DNA of 64,000 nucleotides from Corythoichthys intestinalis. Its lineage: Eukaryota > Chordata > Actinopteri > Syngnathiformes > Syngnathidae. The stretch spans positions 23,396,501-23,460,500 of the forward strand of contig NC_080416.1 in the NCBI RefSeq assembly GCF_030265065.1. The letters are read 5' to 3'. Below are positions 58,739 to 64,000 of the stretch, piece by piece (position 1 is the stretch's first letter; each line of letters starts with the position of its first letter). Made by a program: the position numbers and the translations under genes. Under the pieces are notes generated by a model that was not told the DNA's origin, did no database searches, and saw nothing but the letters and a program-made list of their open reading frames with translations.

Positions 58739-59762
58739 CGCAACGAAGGGTTTGCAGGAATCAGTGGAAAATTTACCACCGGCCCTGATTTTCCACAACA
58801 AAATGCTGATGACGCTATGTTTTAAGGTGAAGATTGACAGATAACTGGTGGATCAAGCCTGTCTAAGCATAATGGAGTTTACACAAAACATCACTTACAT
58901 GAGGTCATCGTAATCGGCAGGTCTTAGCATTAATATTTCCAAATCGCTCCTAGTCAAAACAGATTGGACGTCAAGGGCATAGGTTTGGTCCCAACATTGG
59001 TAGGGACGATATGTAGGTACACTTTATGCTGGGGCATAGGACATCAATAAGACCAAATAGATTTGGTTAATGGGCGTCAGGGCTACATTTCTCACGAATA
59101 TGAACCTAATTAGTTGATAGGCTAAATGACCAATGCTAAATAAATTTGTATTGACTTATACATCCATACGTATTAGTTCAGGTGATACACCGTTCGATTC
59201 AAACCTTTTATTTTTCAAAAACTACTTAAGAAACATTTGGAAAATTCCAGAATAAATGTCTGGAGTTTATTATCAAATTTTAATTTCAATATTTGAACAT
59301 AAATCATATTAACAAACACAACAAATACAAACTTGTTAATAATCTCTATCCAGGAATTCCAAAAATAAACATTTGTCTTAAGACCACTCAGTTAAAATTG
59401 TTATTTCAGGGGAGAAAATCATTTTACAAAATGGGGGAATTCCCCCTAGCTTGATATAAAATTAATTTTTGGGTATATACTACTGAACATATATATGGAA
59501 CTACACGTTAGCGTACAATGTCCTTCACCACAAGAGCCTTACATTGATTGCTTCAAATAGTTGCCCCCCTTTTCCCCATCTTCTCCCTTATTTTCATCTG
59601 TAAAGTCAATCAGTGGGTTAAGCAATAGTGTACTGCTCGAATGCTTTTTTTAGACCGTGACGTCGCCATCGTAAACTGGAAATGGGCCAACAGGGAAACG
59701 CTCTCGCATACAATCCATGTTATTACTGCTTGTTTTCTGCCAGTAATCTTTCAAAAAAGAAC

Positions 59763-59940
59763 ATGCCGAGTAAACACTGCTGCTACGGAACTTGTAAAAA
59801 CGACTCGACACATTACGACATATGAAGGATGTTTTTTTTTCATTCGTTTCCCAAAGTCAAAAAGAATGTGAAGAATGGATCAACTTGACCAAGTTTAACA
59901 CCAGCAAGGTGAAGCCATTCACATTTCATATGCAGTAAAC
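59763..59940 (+). pseudogene. THAP zinc-finger remnant
   Basis: MPSKHCCYGTCKNDSTHYD then TGA; a second phase continues FIRFPKSKKECEEWINL. Cys-x4-Cys, Phe-Pro and Trp of the THAP fold are present, but the Cys-x2-His end is absent and the frame shifts between the two parts. Such a domain would have bound the transposon ends or host DNA. Broken. Confidence 0.6.
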
Positions 59941-60094
59941 ATTTTGTTGGGGGCCATGGTCCTTTTAGCGTGGCGTTTTACCGTGCTGTTTCTGACAATG
60001 AATGACCTGATAAAAATTTAAATGGTATCTGACTGCCAATGTTACCTTTTCCGTTGTAAAAAAAAAAAAAACTTTAGTAAGGGGGAAGTGTAAA

Positions 60095-60346
60095 TTATAG
60101 ATTTATTATTGATAAAAAAATCAGGTCAGGTTGGCTCTTTTTCAGCCCTTGACACTCAAGCCATCTCTTTAACTGAACATTTGTATGTTTTTTCACATCT
60201 TTACCGGTGAATTTAGCACCAGGGACATCATTTTTGCACACAATTGGTAGGTTTAGCTCTGTAAACATCTCAAACATACACTTTTTCTGAGCATTTAGCA
60301 TTAAGGACGGGAGCTTGACCCGCCGAGCAACAATTGCTAACGTCAT
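60095..60346 (-). pseudogene. SAP-like DNA-binding domain fragment
   Basis: An 83-codon frame. The part GAKFTGKDVKKHTNVQLKRW followed by LECQGLKKS follows the helix-extended loop-helix of SAP domains, which bind A+T-rich DNA. The expected Gly-Lys-Lys-x-x-Leu after LKKS is altered to QPDLIFLS, and the frame stops soon after. It is convergent with the plus-strand THAP remnant. No transposase catalytic core is visible. Confidence 0.5.
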
Positions 60347-61119
60347 GATTATTAATAAGCAAATGTGACGTTTTGCGTCTAAAAAAATCTCAAAAATCTA
60401 AATCGGATTACATTATGATTCATGTACGATTATCTGAAAAAATACCTGCATAGGCTGCAAATAATATTTTTATGAATAAAATTCTTATTTTTCCAGGTTA
60501 GCAAGTTCACACAGTTTAATGTTACGCTAACTTTGATGCAGGTTGGACTTTCAGTGGCAAAATTCGTAGTCCACAACATTGACGTCTTTTGTTGGCCGCT
60601 TCATTAGCCAATCAAACTTGCATTTTAACGAAAAAATGGACTGGCACATTCAGCAAGTGAAAAGGGGGAAAAGTGACCACAATTAAAGTAATTCACTTAA
60701 TAATGGTAGGGTCAATTCTATCCTTACAAAATATGGGAAGACAATTTAAAGGACCTATTTAACTGAACTCTAAGCATGCTGAAAAAGTTGGGTGTTATGT
60801 CCCTACCGTCCCTATGCAAACCTACGCACTTGTTGGACGTCCTTCGCTGCCAATGGCAGCTAATGGGTAAGCATGCTCTACCAAGCAGAATTCAAAGCAC
60901 GATCGGCACCTGCTGCGTTTGTCACCTGCCATTACTCAAATTCTTTGGTGGTGAATGCATCGCTACATATTTGTGCGACTAGGCGTGATACATGCTTCTT
61001 TGAAGTGCGGCGAAATAGTTATTACTTATTTTAATTCTAAGAATTGCTGTAATACAAAAGAAATTTCACACCAACTCTAGTCAAAACCGACAAAATACAA
61101 GCATATCGCAACATTCCTC

Positions 61120-62225
61120 AAGTCATTTATTTATTGAACACTGGACAGAATAAGGGGAGGCCATGAGGCAAATCTGAAGACGTGCACTAAACTACCAGAA
61201 AACACAGCAAAGACGTTCCAAAACAAATTAACTGTCAAAAATATCCTTCCTGAAAATAGTGTTTTAGCACAATGCAAGATTCACATTCATTTCCCAACAT
61301 GACATTCCTTTGAATCCAGCATGACCAAATGAAAGCTTGCTTTCATTTTTTCTTAACAATATAAAGGCACATCAGCAAGTTTACCTTCCAAATATGCGGT
61401 ACAACGCAAAATAAATATGACAATAGTAAACATCCTTGCATGAACACTGCGGACTATCAAGCAAAATACAACAAAGATTCAGTCATTAATGACTCAATTC
61501 ACTGCTTCTTGCGTTAATTTGAGCACTAAGCATGGAACTTGTGTCATAAAAGACATGGCAATTTGACCGGTTGTGCTTTGGCAGGTGCTGCTATTTCGTT
61601 AGCGACACAATTTTGTTTAGAGGCCATATTGTCCAGTCTTTTGGGAACACTAACACTGTGTGAATGTTAACTCTTTGCGCCTCAGTAGGTGCTACATAAC
61701 ATTGTTAAGTGACCAAGTGACTGGTTAAATTCTGAGCTAGCTAATGAGTCAAAGGGGCTATCTCCATATAAAGCAAAAATACTGCAACTGAAACCTGTCC
61801 ATTTTGAGGGATTCTTTGGGAAAATTCCAGGTTGGAGAACGAGAGAAACAAGACTCGGGATTACAGTAACCCCCAGTGTATGCGATGTTAAAATTAGTCA
61901 AGGCTCAGTTTAGCCTGTTAGTGGTAGAGGTTAGCATCTTTACTGTATGGGAAAATAGCTTAAACAGTACTGCATTCCATTGGCTCAAATAAATGACAAT
62001 ATTGACCTCTTTGGAAACAATAGAAGCATGCTTCAAAGAATGCAAACTGAAATTTCAAAGGTTAAAACGTTTAAGTGATGGTTCTAAATTAGTAATTTTT
62101 TAATCAATTAGCGTTTTTTTCGCTATCTGCGCCAGGGCTTGGTCCCTATTCGCGAGGGGTTACTGTACTGAGTCAAGGGACCGGGGATATTGTCAAGTTC
62201 TGAGGGCAACAAGACGTTGACCCGC
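61120..62225 (-). other. 3' UTR of the PBXIP1/CCPG1-like gene
   Basis: Repeat-poor sequence from the TGA at 62226 down to minus-strand AATAAATAAA near 61125-61134. No transposon ends within. The short minus frame at 62123-62623 overlaps the real one in another phase. Confidence 0.55.
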
Positions 62226-63024
62226 TCACTGTTTCTCTGTAAGAGCAAACTTCCAAAGGGCTTCCCTCTCAAACTCCTCCATGGCCTCCTCCAGGGCCTC
62301 GTCGCCGCCCTCCGCGGCGTCCGCCATGTCTTCCAGGATATCCGCCACGTCTTCCACGAAATCGCCGAACGCCCGGCGGTTGTGCGGGAACACGTTGCCG
62401 CTGAACAAATCGGCGACCAGCCAGCGGAGGTAGTCCTTGCTCTCCCTTGGAGAGCCCTCCAGCTTGCTGAGATAGCCCTCCAGGAGCTCCTCAAACTCTG
62501 ACCGCTCCACGGGGAAGAGGCCCTCTTGTGCGGCGCAGACTTCCACTGTGGTGCAAGGGTGGCGGGGGCGCATGGGGCGCCGCAGCTTCTGCTCCTGCAC
62601 CCGCCAAAAGTCGGCCATGTCATTGGCGCGCTGCTTCTGGTGGCTTTTCCACGGCTTGGATTTCCTCCTCTCCTTGCGGTCCTGGAGACGTTCCAGCTTC
62701 TTGGTCTCCCACTCGTCTCGGTGCTTCCTGTCCTCCTTTCTCTTCTTGTGTTCGCTCTGCTCTATTTTTGAGCGCTTCACTCCCGCTGTGATCTCCTGCC
62801 GGTTCTTCTCCAGGTGCTCCAAAACTTTCCTTTCATGGACTTCCATGGGTTGAAGCTTCCTATCAGCTGTAAAAGAAGAGTCATTCATTTTTGTCTTTTG
62901 TGAATCGGCTGGTATACTAATTAAAATATGCACTCCCATATAAAATGTGCATTTTCGGTGCAGACTAACCTGTGGATAGTCTGGCACTGAGGACGGTGTC
63001 GGTTTTGCTTGGTAGAGTGTCAGG
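62226..63024 (-). CDS. PBXIP1/CCPG1-like protein, last two coding exons
   Basis: Exons 63024-62970 (55 bases; CAAAAG acceptor, CACAG|GTTAGT donor) and 62866-62226 (TTTTACAG acceptor) give 230 residues of a C terminus; the 5' exons are not found in the window. The first part is a highly charged, probably helical stretch (ERKVLEHLEKNRQEITAG, KRKEDRKHRDEWETKKLERL). The end domain (CTTVEVCAAQEGLFPVERSE, EELLEGYLSKLE, SGNVFPHNRRAFGDFVEDV, ADILEDM) matches my recollection of the PBXIP1/CCPG1 tail: Val-Phe-x-His, then FxDFVxDVxDxLEDM. PBXIP1 binds PBX homeodomain proteins and microtubules; CCPG1 is an ER-phagy receptor. Placement beside S100 genes favours PBXIP1. The single long minus-strand frame upstream of 62866 reads through the intron and is not used. 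Confidence 0.6.
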
Positions 63025-63229
63025 CTTTTGACGGAGGAGCAAAAAGAGGAAGTCAAATTGACTTGTCATTTATAACTGTGGTCAATTATTGAACAAGCTA
63101 CACTAGTGTGAAAAAATACATGAGAAAATATCAAAATACGACAAATGCAGCAGAAATTTGAATTGAAGGCGACAGATGTCCGCATTTATTCATCAGTACG
63201 AATAACCGAGTAATCGGAAGAAACTTCGA

Positions 63230-63480
63230 ACTTGACTTGAAGGCTCTATTATGCAACAATTATTCTCTTTTGCTAAAATGTTATTAGAAACACATAAAAT
63301 ACTGTAATTTCCATTGATTTAATCTTATTTAGTACAGGTTTTGACCTTCGGGGGGCGCCATGTTTTATAGACGCTCGGTGTGATGACGTAGAATGTCATT
63401 AAAACTCCGGGTTACTGCAATTCAATTATACGTGGCGAGACGTCCAACACATTAAAAGCGGTGAGTAATTATTTGTGTTT
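63230..63480. mobile_element. Fragment of the THAP-bearing Kolobok-like family
   Basis: TTAGAAACACATAAAAT, CCATTGATTTAA, TTTTGACC, GGCGCCATG and TGATGACGTAG occur in the same order as on the minus strand of 16860-16990, the promoter of the minus-strand THAP exon. A plus-strand donor AAAAGCG|GTGAGTAATT follows at 63460. It probably is a noncoding promoter piece of a related element, not a host promoter. Confidence 0.45.
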
Positions 63481-63780
63481 TTATAGATTTTTTAAAATTA
63501 CCTTTTCATTGCCTCAAAATACTTTTTGCATGTGTTTCCCTCTCATACTTTTACGCATTGTGTTTTCTTGTGGTAGCTTTAAAGCAGATTGTTGATCTGT
63601 TGATCACATTAGTCACGTAGCACATTTGAACCACCCTTATTTGATATTACTACGTTTAAGTATTTTCTTAAGGCATCTTTAGTATGAAAACGCGGACGTT
63701 TTGCCGTTGCAGCACATTTTCGTCTCGTCCCGTCTTTCCTGTTCATTTTGCTTTTTCTGCTCGTTTTGTGAAATATCAAC

Positions 63781-64000
63781 TAGTGCTGCAACGATTAATC
63801 GATTAACTCGAGTATTCGATTAGAAAAAAATATTCAAACTAGATTTTGTTGCTTCGAGTATTCGTTTAATTAAAGTGGCATTGTAATGGTTGATTTTAAA
63901 AGTGTTTGCATTTAATTTTAATGATGAGGGTGGATACAATGCCCTCTGGTCTGCCTCTTTTCACATGGCTGCATCCAACTGCTCCCTATTAAGACCAACA
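63781..64000 (+). mobile_element. TAGTGCTGCA hAT-like element, cut by window end
   Basis: Starts TAGTGCTGCAACGATTAATC and follows the family to AAGACCAACA at the window edge. Confidence 0.85.

Larger units (their letters stand above)
58972..60832 (+). mobile_element. CAAGGGCGTAGGTTTG transposon with THAP and SAP-like remnants
   Basis: CAAGGGCATAGGTTTGG to CAAACCTACGCACTTG; perfect TSD TTGGACGT (58964-58971, 60833-60840). Outer parts match 20547-22282; the centre (59350-60480) is unique to this copy and has coding remnants: a THAP finger on the plus strand (from 59763) and a SAP-like domain on the minus strand (60346-60095). This looks like a fuller, formerly protein-coding relative of the non-autonomous copies. 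Confidence 0.8.

Noticed and set aside
62867-63056. Single-exon reading of the PBXIP1-like ORF from 63056
   Set aside because: The frame runs through a clear donor (CACAG|GTTAGT) and acceptor (TTTTACAG), and the intron part has no conserved composition.

Overview
The window is nuclear DNA of a ray-finned (teleost) fish. It has short GT-AG exons of host genes, all on the minus strand, in a sea of fish-type DNA transposons: hAT-like elements with 8-bp target-site duplications (TSDs), Tc1/mariner, Kolobok-like TTAA elements, and ISL2EU/Harbinger-like MITEs. No bacterial, organellar, CRISPR or phage features were seen, and no LTR retroelement could be established.

Host genes. Three S100 calcium-binding genes lie in tandem: an S100A1-type gene (coding 5240-5654, probable noncoding first exon near 13733-13796), an S100 gene whose last exon adds a long tail with ten 7-residue repeats (25932-29026), and a short S100A13/A14-type gene (56145-58597, noncoding first exon 58673-58706). 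Further right are the last two coding exons of a gene whose product ends like PBXIP1/CCPG1 proteins (62226-63024), with about 1.1 kb of 3' UTR. Mammalian S100A genes and PBXIP1 both lie on human 1q21-q22, which fits this as an S100 cluster. Weaker host candidates are a possible secreted protein (13064-13324), a 3'-terminal exon region (19205-19500) and an orphan CpG-rich 5' exon (46563-46700).

Layout. 1-5 kb: hAT-like elements, one set nested three deep. 5.2-13.8 kb: S100A1-type gene, with its long first intron filled by a foldback hAT, a TAGTGCTGCA-type hAT and tandem repeats. 14.3-15.7 kb: palindromic Tc1. 15.9-18.9 kb: Kolobok-like element with two divergent THAP exons. 20.5-25.2 kb: more hAT-like and foldback elements. 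25.9-29.3 kb: tailed S100 gene, whose intron is almost wholly a palindromic Tc1. 30.5-55 kb: a dense transposon field with many nested insertions that can be put in order from their TSDs. 56.1-58.7 kb: S100A13-type gene. 59-60.8 kb: a fuller copy of the CAAGGGCGTAGG element carrying THAP and SAP-like coding remnants. 61.1-63.0 kb: PBXIP1-like gene end. 63.2-64 kb: transposon fragments.

The S100 genes encode small EF-hand proteins that normally dimerise and change target binding with Ca2+. The transposons explain most of the remaining sequence. Boundaries and TSDs were read by eye; family names were assigned without a database search.
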